A stretch of DNA of 64,000 bases from Hymenobacter artigasi (GCF_012275535.1 NZ_JAAVTK010000004.1:310001-374000); one strand, 5' to 3'; shown: positions 52,011 through 60,137, counted from the stretch's first letter. Numbers and translations are program-made. Notes: generated by a model not told the origin, from the sequence alone.

Positions 52011-54164
52011 TCAAGCAGTTTTGCTCTTTTCGATGGGGATAATCAAGTCCGTACTATCATAGCGGGCCACGCCGCAGAGCACGATTTCCACTGGCGCGGC
52101 GGTGGCGGCGCGGAGGTCGGCCACGGCTTGCTGGTCGGTGGGTTTCCAGCTGCGGCTGGCTTTGAGGGTGAGCAATACCAGGCTCAATTCCGGGAATAGG
52201 GTGACGGGGTAAGTGGCTTCGAGCAGGGCCGGGAATTCGATGAGCACCAGCTGCACATCGGCGGCGCGGGGCTGGGTGAGCTCGGCCAGGTTCCAGCGGT
52301 GCAGGGTGGCTTGCGCGGGCGAGTAGTAGCGGGTATAGTCGTTGGCCGGGCCGGCGTCGGTGCCTTCGGGGTAGAGGGCCAGCGTGGGCAGGCCGCCGGC
52401 ATTGCAGCTGTGAGCCAATGACTGAACGACCGTGGTTTTGCCCTCCTGGCGCAACGGGCTCAGCACGCCGGCCACAAAGGGCCGGGCGGGCACGGCGCTC
52501 ACCCGGCGCAGCACTTGCCGGGCCAGGTGCTCGGCGGCGGCGTGCTCGTAGCTGTGGTCGCGGAGCTTGGAGGCTTGGGCGGGCTTTTTGGTTTTTTTGA
52601 AGGGGTGGGTGGGGTGCGCCGGCAGCAGGCCCAGCACCGGCAGGCCGGTCTGTGCCTGCGCCACCGCGGGCATCCGCAGCGATTTATCCAGCAGGCCCAT
52701 GCCCAGCAGGGTGGCCGCCACAAAGAAAAAGCCGCCAAACGCCCCGCCCGCCACCAGCATTAGGCGCTTGCCGCCCTTGTCCTGCGAGGGCAGAAAAGGC
52801 GGCGCTACGATTTTGAGATTGGTGGTCAGCTCATTGTTTTGCTGCGAGGCCTTGCTGTCGTTGAGGCTGGTGAACAGGGCGAAATAGGTTTTCTGGGTCA
52901 GGTCGATTTCCCGCTCGATGCGCTTGAGCATGGCCCCGAGGGGGGCCATTTTGTGGTATTCTGCCATAAACTCGCCCTTGCGGCGGCCCATCACCTCCAG
53001 CTTGGCCTTGTTTTCGGTGGCTTCCAGCATGTTTTTCACCCATTCATCGAGCAGGCCCTTGCTGGGAATGCCCTCCACGGAGTTGAGCTGGGCATAATGG
53101 TCGTTGAGGGTGGTGCGGATGGCCAGCACGGTTTCGGCGGCCTGCACCTGCAACTGCTGGGTGCGCGGCGCGGCATCGGTTTCCTGCTGCCGGGCAAACA
53201 GCTGCTGGTTAGCTATTTCCGTATTGAGGCTTTCCAGGTGCTTGCGCTGGCGCAGCAATTCGGCACTGCTGAGCAGCGACGCGCCCCGGCCGGCCAGCTT
53301 CTTGTCCACGGCGGCCAGGGACGCCAGGGCCCCCGCGTACTGCATCTCAATCTTGTTGATGTCGGAGTACAGGTACTCCCGCTCGCCGGCGATGTACTTC
53401 GTCTGCTCGTAGTAGTTGATGATGTTGTTGTCGCGGTTGAAGACCAGGAACTTCTCCTCCGCGTCGTTCAGGCGCTTCAGGGCCTTTTCGCTTTCCACCT
53501 CGTAGTAGCGGATTACGGCGGCCGTCTGGCTCATGCGCAGGCTGCGGTACTCGGCCAGAAACACCTGCGTGGTGAGCGCCAGCGTGGCCCGGCAAATGGC
53601 GGCGTCCTCGGTTTCCAACTCCAGCTTTATCAGGTCGCTGCTGTTGATGCGGGTGGCATTCACCTTGCCCAGCGCCTCCACCGAATACACGGGGTCGTGC
53701 GAGTTCAGCAGGCGGTACAGCTCGTTGGTGTCGTTGGCGCTGGCGTAGGCCGTCACGTTGCGCTGGGTGGCGGCCAGCGTGGGGCCGGTGAGCTGCCGGC
53801 GCAGCGCGGCTGGCAGCAGTGCCCGCATCCGCGAGAGCGAGGCCCAGCTCAATTGGGTGGCGTCCAGCTCCTTCAGTTGCAGGTGGCTGGCCAGCAGGTA
53901 GCAGGCGGCCTGCTCCTTGGTTTCGCGCGATTTTATCAGCGACAGCAGGTTATCGAAGGCGTTGCTGGTTCGGAAATAGTCGCTCTCCGAGTTGCCCGTG
54001 AGCGAGTAGCCCGAGGCAATACCGGTATAAATAGTGGTTTCCGAAGCGTAGGATTTGGCCTCGTGGCGGGTGAAATAAAACAGCGAGCCGCCCAGCGCCA
54101 ACGGCACCGCGAGCAGCAGTTTCCAGTTTTTCAACAGGAGGCGCAGGATGTCGGTGGGGCTCAT
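52011..54164 (-). CDS. Polysaccharide co-polymerase with degenerate BY-kinase-like domain, second copy
   Basis: A 717-residue chain-length/export protein. Membrane segments near 14-32 and 472-495 enclose a coiled-coil-rich periplasmic part (EKALKRLNDAEEKFLVFNRD, RQRKHLESLNTEIANQQLFA). The cytoplasmic part has a Walker A-like SPLRQEGKTTVVQSLAHSC near 571. The following Walker A' and B motifs are lost: LALYPEGTD replaces the usual LLIDxD, and LVLIEFPALL replaces LIDxPP. No Tyr-rich tail exists. It may still bind nucleotide but is probably not a kinase. It overlaps the TolC-like gene upstream by 4 bp. Confidence 0.9.
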   Translation of the reverse strand: MSPTDILRLLLKNWKLLLAVPLALGGSLFYFTRHEAKSYASETTIYTGIASGYSLTGNSESDYFRTSNAFDNLLSLIKSRETKEQAACYLLASHLQLKELDATQLSWASLSRMRALLPAALRRQLTGPTLAATQRNVTAYASANDTNELYRLLNSHDPVYSVEALGKVNATRINSSDLIKLELETEDAAICRATLALTTQVFLAEYRSLRMSQTAAVIRYYEVESEKALKRLNDAEEKFLVFNRDNNIINYYEQTKYIAGEREYLYSDINKIEMQYAGALASLAAVDKKLAGRGASLLSSAELLRQRKHLESLNTEIANQQLFARQQETDAAPRTQQLQVQAAETVLAIRTTLNDHYAQLNSVEGIPSKGLLDEWVKNMLEATENKAKLEVMGRRKGEFMAEYHKMAPLGAMLKRIEREIDLTQKTYFALFTSLNDSKASQQNNELTTNLKIVAPPFLPSQDKGGKRLMLVAGGAFGGFFFVAATLLGMGLLDKSLRMPAVAQAQTGLPVLGLLPAHPTHPFKKTKKPAQASKLRDHSYEHAAAEHLARQVLRRVSAVPARPFVAGVLSPLRQEGKTTVVQSLAHSCNAGGLPTLALYPEGTDAGPANDYTRYYSPAQATLHRWNLAELTQPRAADVQLVLIEFPALLEATYPVTLFPELSLVLLTLKASRSWKPTDQQAVADLRAATAAPVEIVLCGVARYDSTDLIIPIEKSKTA

Positions 54165-54916
54165 TTGGCGGGGGCGGTCATCAGGACGGAGATTTTGCCG
54201 CCGACGAAGTCTTCGAGGACCATGAAGGCGGTTTCGTACCGGCTGCGGGCATTTTGCTGCTCGATGGCGGCGTTTATGTATCGGTCATTCAGCTGCGACA
54301 CCTCGCCAAGCAGCATTTCGCCGGCCTTGAACTGCTTCTCAGCCAGCTGGTAGTTTATCTGGGCCGAGTAGTAAGCCTGTTGGCGCAGGGCCAGCACTTT
54401 GTGGTCGAGCAGCACGTTTTGGTACAGCTCAATGATGGACTGGCGCAGGCCGTCTTCCTGGGCCTGCTGCAAGTGCTCGAGCTTCTGGTATTGCAGCTGC
54501 TGGCGGTTTATCTGGTTGCGCCGGCTCAGGAGCCGGTCCAGCGGCAGGTTCAGGTTGATGGCCGTGGAATAATGCGTCTGCGACGAGGTGGTGCCGGCGT
54601 TGGGCAGCAGGCTTTGGTCGGCCACAGTCACGCTGGCAATGTTGCCGTAGCCGAAGTTATTTGAGAGGATAATACTGCTCAGAATGGCCTTGCGGGCCAT
54701 TTGCAGGTCTTCATGCGTAATGCGCTGGTCGGTTTTAATGGCTTCGAGCGCGGCCGAGTGCTGCACGGCGGCGGCCACCAGCAGCGGCAGCGCCACCGCC
54801 GGATTCTCGAAAAAAGCAGTTTGCCACGCCTCCGGCGGTGGTGCCGCTGCCTGGCCCAGGCCCGGCAGCACCAGCCCCAGCAGGCCCAGCAACAGCAGCA
54901 CAAATGGCTTCATCAC
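54161..54916 (-). CDS. Half-length TolC-family outer-membrane protein
   Basis: A 251-residue exported protein (signal [23 protein letters not shown]). The mature part resembles one OEP repeat of TolC-like efflux proteins: long helices ([60 protein letters not shown]) around a short beta-hairpin ([15 protein letters not shown]). Normal TolC proteins have two such repeats in about 430-480 residues. It might trimerise to a half-channel, hexamerise, or partner the OPX protein. It overlaps the PCP gene (ATGA-type) and the sugar transferase gene by 4 bp each. Confidence 0.82.
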   Translation of the reverse strand: MMKPFVLLLLGLLGLVLPGLGQAAAPPPEAWQTAFFENPAVALPLLVAAAVQHSAALEAIKTDQRITHEDLQMARKAILSSIILSNNFGYGNIASVTVADQSLLPNAGTTSSQTHYSTAINLNLPLDRLLSRRNQINRQQLQYQKLEHLQQAQEDGLRQSIIELYQNVLLDHKVLALRQQAYYSAQINYQLAEKQFKAGEMLLGEVSQLNDRYINAAIEQQNARSRYETAFMVLEDFVGGKISVLMTAPAK

Positions 54917-56079
54917 ACGTTCTCCTTTTGGAACAGCGCCGGAATGGTGCGCAGCAGAATTTCGAGGTCTTTGCGCAGCGAGTGGTGCCGGGCGTACTCA
55001 TTATCAAGGCCTTTGCGCTCGGCCTCCGACATCTCGCCGCCCTTGCCGCGCTTCATCACCTGCCACAGGCCTGTGATGCCCGCTGGCGCAATAAACCGGG
55101 CCGCAAACTGGTCCGTCATCAGCTTTTCGGCCTCATACAGCGGCAGCGGGCGGTTGCCCACAATGGCCATGTCGCCGCGCAGCACGTTCCAGAGCTGCGG
55201 CAGCTCGTCAATACTGGTGTTGCGGATGAAATGCCCCACGCGGGTGATGCGCGGGTCGTTGGCAATTTTCACGAAGGCCGCGCCGCCCTGCGCCTTTTTA
55301 TCGAGCCAGTACTGCTTCTCGCAAATCGCTGCGCCCGTGTCGTTGAAGAGCAGGCTTTGGCACCGGCCCGTGCCGCCGAGCGCGCAGGCCGCGCACAGCC
55401 CCGCCGCCGCCACTGGGGCCGCAGCAGGTGCCACGGCGTACTGGTTCAGGCTTTTCATCGAGGCCAGCAGCTGGTCGGCATCCGGGCGCATCGAGCGGAA
55501 CTTCCAGAACTTAAACACCTTGTAACCCGTGCCCACCCGGTACGAAAAGTAAAACACCGGGCCCTTTGATTCGAGCCGCACCAGCGCGGCCACCACCAGC
55601 AGCAGCGGCGAAAGCAGCACCAGCGCCGTGGCGGCGCACACAATGTCGAAGGCGCGCTTGCCCGGCGTTTTGCGGAAGGCGTAGTGGCTGGCCGCTTCGG
55701 GCGCGGCGGCCCGGTTCACGAAATAAATGCGCGCCAGCAGCTCCTTGTGGGCCATATGCGGGGGCAATACCTCCGCAATGCCCAGCAGCAGCGTATGGGC
55801 GGCCGGGGTCAGGTCGGCGTTAGCCAGCCAGAAAATGGGGCACGCCACGGCCAGCTCCTTTTTCAGCAGCCGCATCAGCTCCAGCCCCAGGCGGGAAGTG
55901 AGGGGCGCGGCGTCGATGATGGCCTCAAAAGCGCGTTCGGGCTGCTGGCACAGGGCCACCATGCGGGCGGCGCTGTCGATGTGCAGCACCACCAGGTCGT
56001 CGGCGTAGGTCTGCTGGAAGCGGGCGGCTTCCTCGGCATCGGCCGAGAGGTAAACGACGGTTTTTAGGGCCTTGGTCAT
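54913..56079 (-). CDS. Priming sugar-phosphate transferase with N-terminal degenerate receiver
   Basis: A 388-residue polyprenyl-phosphate sugar phosphotransferase (WbaP/EpsL-type), which loads the first sugar-phosphate on undecaprenyl phosphate. Residues 1 to about 120 look like a receiver that keeps Asp56 (FEAIIDAAP) but lacks the acidic pair and the late Lys. A hydrophobic hairpin (about 143-168) precedes the catalytic domain: [10 protein letters not shown], then an insert with C229, C232, C240 and C253, then [30 protein letters not shown] and GITGLWQV. The Cys cluster may bind metal. It is 12 bp downstream of a receiver gene, which suggests signal-dependent control of priming. Confidence 0.92.
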   Translation of the reverse strand: MTKALKTVVYLSADAEEAARFQQTYADDLVVLHIDSAARMVALCQQPERAFEAIIDAAPLTSRLGLELMRLLKKELAVACPIFWLANADLTPAAHTLLLGIAEVLPPHMAHKELLARIYFVNRAAAPEAASHYAFRKTPGKRAFDIVCAATALVLLSPLLLVVAALVRLESKGPVFYFSYRVGTGYKVFKFWKFRSMRPDADQLLASMKSLNQYAVAPAAAPVAAAGLCAACALGGTGRCQSLLFNDTGAAICEKQYWLDKKAQGGAAFVKIANDPRITRVGHFIRNTSIDELPQLWNVLRGDMAIVGNRPLPLYEAEKLMTDQFAARFIAPAGITGLWQVMKRGKGGEMSEAERKGLDNEYARHHSLRKDLEILLRTIPALFQKENV

Positions 56080-56091
56080 CGGTCGCGGGGC

Positions 56092-56469
56092 TTAAAAGCT
56101 GAGCTTGCGCATCATGTTTTTCAGGCGCAGGTCCAGCTCTTCGGGGTTGAAGGGCTTCACCATGTAGTCGTCGGCCCCGTGGCGCAGGCACTGGATTTTG
56201 CTGCTGCTCTCTTCCTTGCCCGAAAGCATGATGAGGGGCACGTGCCGGTGCAAGACACTGGTGCGCAGGCGCTTGATAAAGGCCGGGCCGTTCATCACGG
56301 GCATCTCGTAGTCGGCCACAATGGCGTCCACCTCGTGGCCGTCGTCCAGCCATTGCATTGCCGCCTGGCCGTTGGGCTGCGGCACCACCAGGTACTCATC
56401 CTCGAAATAGCGCTTCAGAATGAGTTGGATAGTAGGCTCGTCGTCGACGACCAGTAAAGTTTTTTTCAT
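56092..56469 (-). CDS. Response regulator (receiver only, CheY-like)
   Basis: A 125-residue single-domain receiver: VVDDEPTIQ, phospho-acceptor Asp in AIVADYEMP, Ser in IMLSGKEE and Lys in YMVKPFN all present. There is no output domain. It sits 12 bp upstream of the priming sugar transferase, which itself begins with a receiver-like domain, so the two may interact; this is an inference. It could be phosphorylated through the HPt protein encoded at the head of the operon. Confidence 0.92.
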   Translation of the reverse strand: MKKTLLVVDDEPTIQLILKRYFEDEYLVVPQPNGQAAMQWLDDGHEVDAIVADYEMPVMNGPAFIKRLRTSVLHRHVPLIMLSGKEESSSKIQCLRHGADDYMVKPFNPEELDLRLKNMMRKLSF

Positions 56470-56518
56470 GTTTGCAGAAGGTTATAAAATCGGGTAACCG
56501 GCAGCCGGTCAGCTGTTT

Positions 56519-57700
56519 TCACTTGTATTCGATGGCCAGCTCAAATGCCGGATTAAGGCGCTGCTTTCGCTCCCCTCCCGCACTGCGCGGCACTTGCTGC
56601 AGGTAGAGCTGCTCGACCTGCCGGGTCATGGCCTCGGCCGTGAAGCCCGCCTGAATGGTCTGGTAGGCGTGCGCGCCCAGCGTGCGGCGCAGCTCCTGGC
56701 TGCTGGCCAGCTGCTGAATGGCGGCGGCCAGCTGCGCGGGCGCTTTAATGGGCACGAGCAGCCCGTTCACGCCGTGCTCAATAATTTCCTTGGTGGCCTC
56801 AATACTGCTGGCAATGACCGGCTTACCCATGGCCATCGCCTCCAGAATGCCAATGGGCAGGCCTTCCCACAGCGAAGGCAGGCAGTAGATATCCAGCGCC
56901 TGCAGCACGTCGGGAATGTCCTGGCGGAAATCGGTAAAAATGACCTTCGCTTCAATGCCCAGCGCCCGGGCCAGCTGCTGCGCCCCGGCCTTCAGGTCGC
57001 CGTTGCCCACTAGCAAAAACTTCACGTTGAGGCCCGCCGGCAGGGCCGCCACGGCCCGCAGCATGGTGAACGGGTCCTTCTGGGCCGTCATGCGGGCGAT
57101 GTAGCCCACCAGCACCACGTCGGGGGCAATGCCCAGCTCGGCGCGCACGTTGTAGGTGCGCAGGCTGGGGTTGAAGCGGTGCAGGTTGATGCCGTTTTTG
57201 ATGACGACGGCGCGGGTCATATCGCTGAATTTCAGCCCGTCGCGCCGGTTGCTTTCCGATACGCAGATGGTGGTGCCGGCCTGCCGCATCAGCAGCTTCT
57301 CGGCCAGCTGACAGGCTTTGCGGGCCAGCGGCTTCTGGTCGAGGTGAAACGACCAGCCGTGCACCGTGTAGATGACGGGCAGGCCCAGCTGCCTGGCGGC
57401 CCAAAACGTGTTGGAATGCGCCCGCGTGCCGTGGGCGTGCACCAGGTCTATCCGCTCCTCGCGCAGCAGCCGTTTCACCCGCCGCCAGGTGGCAACGTTG
57501 AAGGGCCGCTCGGTGTGGATGACGTGGGTTCTGACGCCCATGGCCATGAGCCGGTCAATCATGGGGCCGGGCGTGAACGAGAGCACCACGGGCTCAAACT
57601 GCGACTTATCCAGGGCCTGCACCAGGTCCAGGACGTGCGTTTCGCCGCCCCCAACCTGCCCCTGCCGAATGGTTTCCAGTACTCGTATTTTGCTTGGCAT
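56519..57700 (-). CDS. Glycosyltransferase family 4
   Basis: A 393-residue GT-B enzyme starting at MPSKIRVLETIRQGQVGGGE (ATG complement 57698-57700); a longer frame upstream is Gly/Pro/Arg-rich and overlaps the next gene. Marks: GGGETHVLDLVQAL, DLVHAHGTRAHSNTFWAARQ, YTVHGWSFHLDQ, GYIARMTAQKDPFTML and the donor site EGLPIGILEAMAMGKPVIAS with its E-x7-E pair. Donor and acceptor are not readable from sequence. It belongs to the minus-strand polysaccharide operon. Confidence 0.94.
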   Translation of the reverse strand: MPSKIRVLETIRQGQVGGGETHVLDLVQALDKSQFEPVVLSFTPGPMIDRLMAMGVRTHVIHTERPFNVATWRRVKRLLREERIDLVHAHGTRAHSNTFWAARQLGLPVIYTVHGWSFHLDQKPLARKACQLAEKLLMRQAGTTICVSESNRRDGLKFSDMTRAVVIKNGINLHRFNPSLRTYNVRAELGIAPDVVLVGYIARMTAQKDPFTMLRAVAALPAGLNVKFLLVGNGDLKAGAQQLARALGIEAKVIFTDFRQDIPDVLQALDIYCLPSLWEGLPIGILEAMAMGKPVIASSIEATKEIIEHGVNGLLVPIKAPAQLAAAIQQLASSQELRRTLGAHAYQTIQAGFTAEAMTRQVEQLYLQQVPRSAGGERKQRLNPAFELAIEYK

Positions 57701-57741
57701 AAGGGGGTAGGCGAAGGTGGTAAGCGTTGGGGAAACAATGG

Positions 57742-58971
57742 TTAGCAAGACGGGGCCAGGGCCGGCACCAGGGCCGCCGGGGCCGGGCTCACGGCCCGCA
57801 CGGCGGCGTAGAGCCTGGCCACGCTGGCCGCCCAGGTGTGGCTTTGGGCCAGGGCCACGCCACGGGCGGCGCGCTCGGGGTCGGGCGCTACCAGCACCTG
57901 CGCCAGCTGGGCCAGCCACTCGTACTGGTTGCCCGCCAGGTAGGCGTAGTCGGCAAACACTTCCATGGTGCGGGTGCGGGTGGCCACCACGGGCCGGCCC
58001 ATGGCCAGGTACTCGTCAATTTTGAGCGGGTAGTTGCCCTGCGTCACGTCGTTCACGGCCTGCGGATTGATGCACACATCGAAATGCTGCACGTAGGCCG
58101 GCAGCTGCGCGGGCGTTTTATTGCCCAGAAAATGCACGTTGGGTAGCCCGTGCAGGGCGCTTTGCCGGAAGTCCGCGTCCTCGGGGCCCACCAGCACCAG
58201 GTGGTAGTCGGGGCGCTTGCGGGCCAGGGCCAGCAGCAATTCCAGGTCGAGCCGCACGGTGGTCAGAAACCCGGTGTAGCCGATGCGTGGCAGCGGCACG
58301 GCGGCCAGGTCGGCGGGCACTTCGTGCCGGGTTTCGGCCTGGTAAAGGGCCAGCACGCAGCCCTGGCCAATGTCGTAGCTGTGCGGGTTGGTGCGGTGGG
58401 CGTAGTCGGTCAGGTACGCCGAGTTGGCCGCCACCACGTCGGCCTGCTGCAACAGCCGCGCTTCCGCCGCCGGCCCGTGCCGCCGGAAATACGGCACCGT
58501 CACCATGTAGTCGCGCAGGTAATAAATGAACTTGCGGGGCCTGAGCAGCCGCTTCAACTCGGTGCCCTGGAAGATGAGGCCGTCCTGCAACAGGTAGGGC
58601 GCATCGAAGCCCAGGGTGCGGGCAGCTTTGCGAATGCTACGGGCCAGCAGCCACGCGTTCAGCTTATTACCCATCGAAAACAAGCGGGCCGAGGCCAGCC
58701 AGTTGATGGACAGCGCCAGGCAATTGGGGGTGCACAGCCACACGTTGGGCTCAACGTAGGTAAGCCCCTGGGCCCAACCCAGCAGCACCCGAAAGCGCTG
58801 GCGCACCGCCGGCCGCCGAAAACCCAGCACCAACGCACTGACATCCAGGGGCATATTCACGTACAGCACCCGGTTGTGCCGGGCAAACTCCCGGGCCAGG
58901 TTGCGGGCGTTGGTCCCCAGCTTCAGGTCCCAGTCCTGCTGGCACAGCATGATGATGTTTTCCTGGTTCAT
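57742..58971 (-). CDS. GT-B glycosyltransferase (GT4/GT1-like)
   Basis: A 409-residue enzyme starting at MNQENIIMLCQQDWDLKLGT (ATG complement 58969-58971); the upstream extension overlaps the HPt gene. Marks: ARNLAREFARHNRVLYVNMP, FIYYLRDYMVTVPYFRRHGP, VVAANSAYLTDYAHR, RIGYTGFLTTVRLDLELLLALA in parts, PNVHFLGNKTPAQLPAYVQHFDVCINP and NYPLKIDEYLAMGRPVVATRT. This is the pattern of biofilm-type or mannosyl glycosyltransferases with a P-x-K-x-x-E-Y donor motif. It starts 4 bp after the HPt stop, so the two are co-translated. Confidence 0.9.
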   Translation of the reverse strand: MNQENIIMLCQQDWDLKLGTNARNLAREFARHNRVLYVNMPLDVSALVLGFRRPAVRQRFRVLLGWAQGLTYVEPNVWLCTPNCLALSINWLASARLFSMGNKLNAWLLARSIRKAARTLGFDAPYLLQDGLIFQGTELKRLLRPRKFIYYLRDYMVTVPYFRRHGPAAEARLLQQADVVAANSAYLTDYAHRTNPHSYDIGQGCVLALYQAETRHEVPADLAAVPLPRIGYTGFLTTVRLDLELLLALARKRPDYHLVLVGPEDADFRQSALHGLPNVHFLGNKTPAQLPAYVQHFDVCINPQAVNDVTQGNYPLKIDEYLAMGRPVVATRTRTMEVFADYAYLAGNQYEWLAQLAQVLVAPDPERAARGVALAQSHTWAASVARLYAAVRAVSPAPAALVPALAPSC

Positions 58972-58975
58972 ACCG

Positions 58976-59401
58976 TCAGGCCGCCAGGCGCAGCTCCTGC
59001 TCAAAAAGCCGCACCACCACGTCGGTCGTCGTGGCCACCACCCGCAGAATGGCCAGCAGCTCCAGCTTGTCGCGGTGCTGGAAGGCAATGAGCTCCATCT
59101 CTTTAAGCAGGCCGGTGCTGGGCTCGATGCGCAGGTTGCCGAAGGTGGATTTCAGGCTGTGGGCGTGGTAAGCAATGGTCACCCAGTCCTCATCTTCGAT
59201 GGTCGCTTTGAGCTGCGCAATCTGCCCGGGCACCTTGTTCACAAACATCGACTGCATTTCCCGCACAAACGCGGGGTTATTAGCCAGCTTGCCCAGCCCG
59301 GAAAAATCATATAGCGGCCGCGCTGCCGGAGGCATTGTTTCAGCGGCCATAAGATGACCAGGGTTCAGGGGAACGGTTTGGAAGTGGGCCTGGGTTTGCA
59401 T
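58976..59401 (-). CDS. HPt (histidine phosphotransfer) protein
   Basis: A 141-residue HPt-domain protein and the first gene of the long minus-strand operon. The phosphorylatable His lies in AYHAHSLKSTFGNLR, a standard HPt motif, in a helical bundle formed by LYDFSGLGKLANN, FVREMQSMFVNKVPGQIAQL and STGLLKEMELIAFQHR. It should pass phosphoryl groups between the hybrid kinase (36438-39155) and receivers. The start at 59401 (MQTQAHFQT) has the A/T-rich upstream expected in Bacteroidetes; an ATG at 59461 lies 34 bp after the predicted sigma-54 transcript start and would also fit, and one at 59350 is possible. Confidence 0.85.
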   Translation of the reverse strand: MQTQAHFQTVPLNPGHLMAAETMPPAARPLYDFSGLGKLANNPAFVREMQSMFVNKVPGQIAQLKATIEDEDWVTIAYHAHSLKSTFGNLRIEPSTGLLKEMELIAFQHRDKLELLAILRVVATTTDVVVRLFEQELRLAA

Positions 59402-59506
59402 GTTCAGTTGTAATAGTGAGAGGGATATACCAGGAGAAAGTGCCTGGGGGCGGGCTACCATAGCACGCCCCAGCTGAAGCAGCGGGCCTGGCCTGCCGGC
59501 TGCAAG

Positions 59507-59521
59507 GCTAACGGGGTGCCA
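59507..59521 (-). promoter_or_regulatory. Sigma-54 (RpoN) promoter C, upstream of HPt operon
   Basis: Minus strand TGGCAC-CCCGTTA-GC: GG at 59520-59519, GC at 59508-59507, N10 spacing, in the context TTGGCAC-N4-TTAGCCTTGC. Predicted start near 59495. It should drive the roughly 17-kb minus-strand operon. Confidence 0.8.
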
Positions 59522-59585
59522 AAAGATTTTTATTTGATATGTATTTTAAAATCAATTATTTATAAATACATCTATCCTGCAAAAA

Positions 59586-59620
59586 CTCCATCTTATAGAG
59601 TAAGCATCCAACATCTGGAG
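59586..59620 (-). promoter_or_regulatory. Putative enhancer (UAS) dyad for sigma-54 promoter C
   Basis: Read toward the promoter: CTCCAGATGTTGGA...GATGGAG, i.e. CTCCA-N25-TGGAG centred at 59603, 83 bp upstream of the -24 GG. It is 25/35 identical, in the same orientation relative to the promoter, to the dyad of promoter D (60013-60047). Confidence 0.65.
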
Positions 59621-60012
59621 CGTGGGCAGTTGGCTCCTTTACTTTGCTGCGCGTATTGCCAGCACAGCTCACTAAACCCAACTGGCAGACCGTCGGCCGG
59701 CAGCCTCAGAGAGGCGACGTATCGGTAATAGAACCGGGTGACCAGAACGCTGAAGCCCGGCTGGGACAACGCTCGTTGACCAGGCATCGACCCAGCCGGG
59801 CTTCAAAAATTAATAATTCCCGGATTTCGCCACCAACGCCTCGCCGCCAACAGCAGGCTGCCCACCCGCAAAGAGCCGTCTGAAACGCACGCGTTTCAGG
59901 CCCCGCTTCAGGGCTCCCCTGCTGCACTCAGCTGCTATCGCATGAGGTCCGCCATCGTCAGGCCCGCCTCTCCCATCCTGCTTTGTTGCAAAAGAAGCGC
60001 GCCAGACTACCA

Positions 60013-60047
60013 CTCCAGATGCTGGAAAGCCTCTCCACACGGTGGAG
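60013..60047 (+). promoter_or_regulatory. Putative enhancer (UAS) dyad for sigma-54 promoter D
   Basis: CTCCAGATGCTGGA...GGTGGAG, CTCCA-N25-TGGAG centred at 60030, 82 bp upstream of the -24 GG. It shares the block CTCCAGATG[CT]TGGA with the dyad of promoter C. Confidence 0.65.
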
Positions 60048-60110
60048 ATGAGGCCAAGGACACCATTATTAAAGCATTAATTTTCAGTTACTTAAAAATT
60101 ATATTTTCTT

Positions 60111-60125
60111 TGGCACCCCATTCGC
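60111..60125 (+). promoter_or_regulatory. Sigma-54 (RpoN) promoter D, upstream of kinase-fusion operon
   Basis: TGGCAC-CCCATTC-GC: GG 60112-60113, GC 60124-60125, N10 spacing, preceded by an AT-rich strip. The predicted start (about 60137) falls on the ATG at 60138, so the message would be leaderless or nearly so. Confidence 0.75.
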
Positions 60126-60137
60126 CCTGGGGCTGGC

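Larger units (their letters stand above)
59402..60137. other. Divergent control region between HPt operon and kinase-fusion operon
   Basis: No credible gene. It contains divergent sigma-54 promoters (C on the minus strand, D on the plus strand), a UAS-like dyad for each, AT-rich strips, a 14-bp inverted repeat (59752-59765/59791-59804, GAAGCCCGGCTGGG) and the palindrome CTGAAACGC-AC-GCGTTTCAG (59880-59899). A 70-codon plus-strand frame at 59516 starts inside promoter C and is rejected. Confidence 0.7.

Noticed and set aside
59516-59728. 70-codon plus-strand frame in the divergent control region
   Set aside because: Its start lies within sigma-54 promoter C on the other strand and the frame crosses the UAS; no family resemblance.
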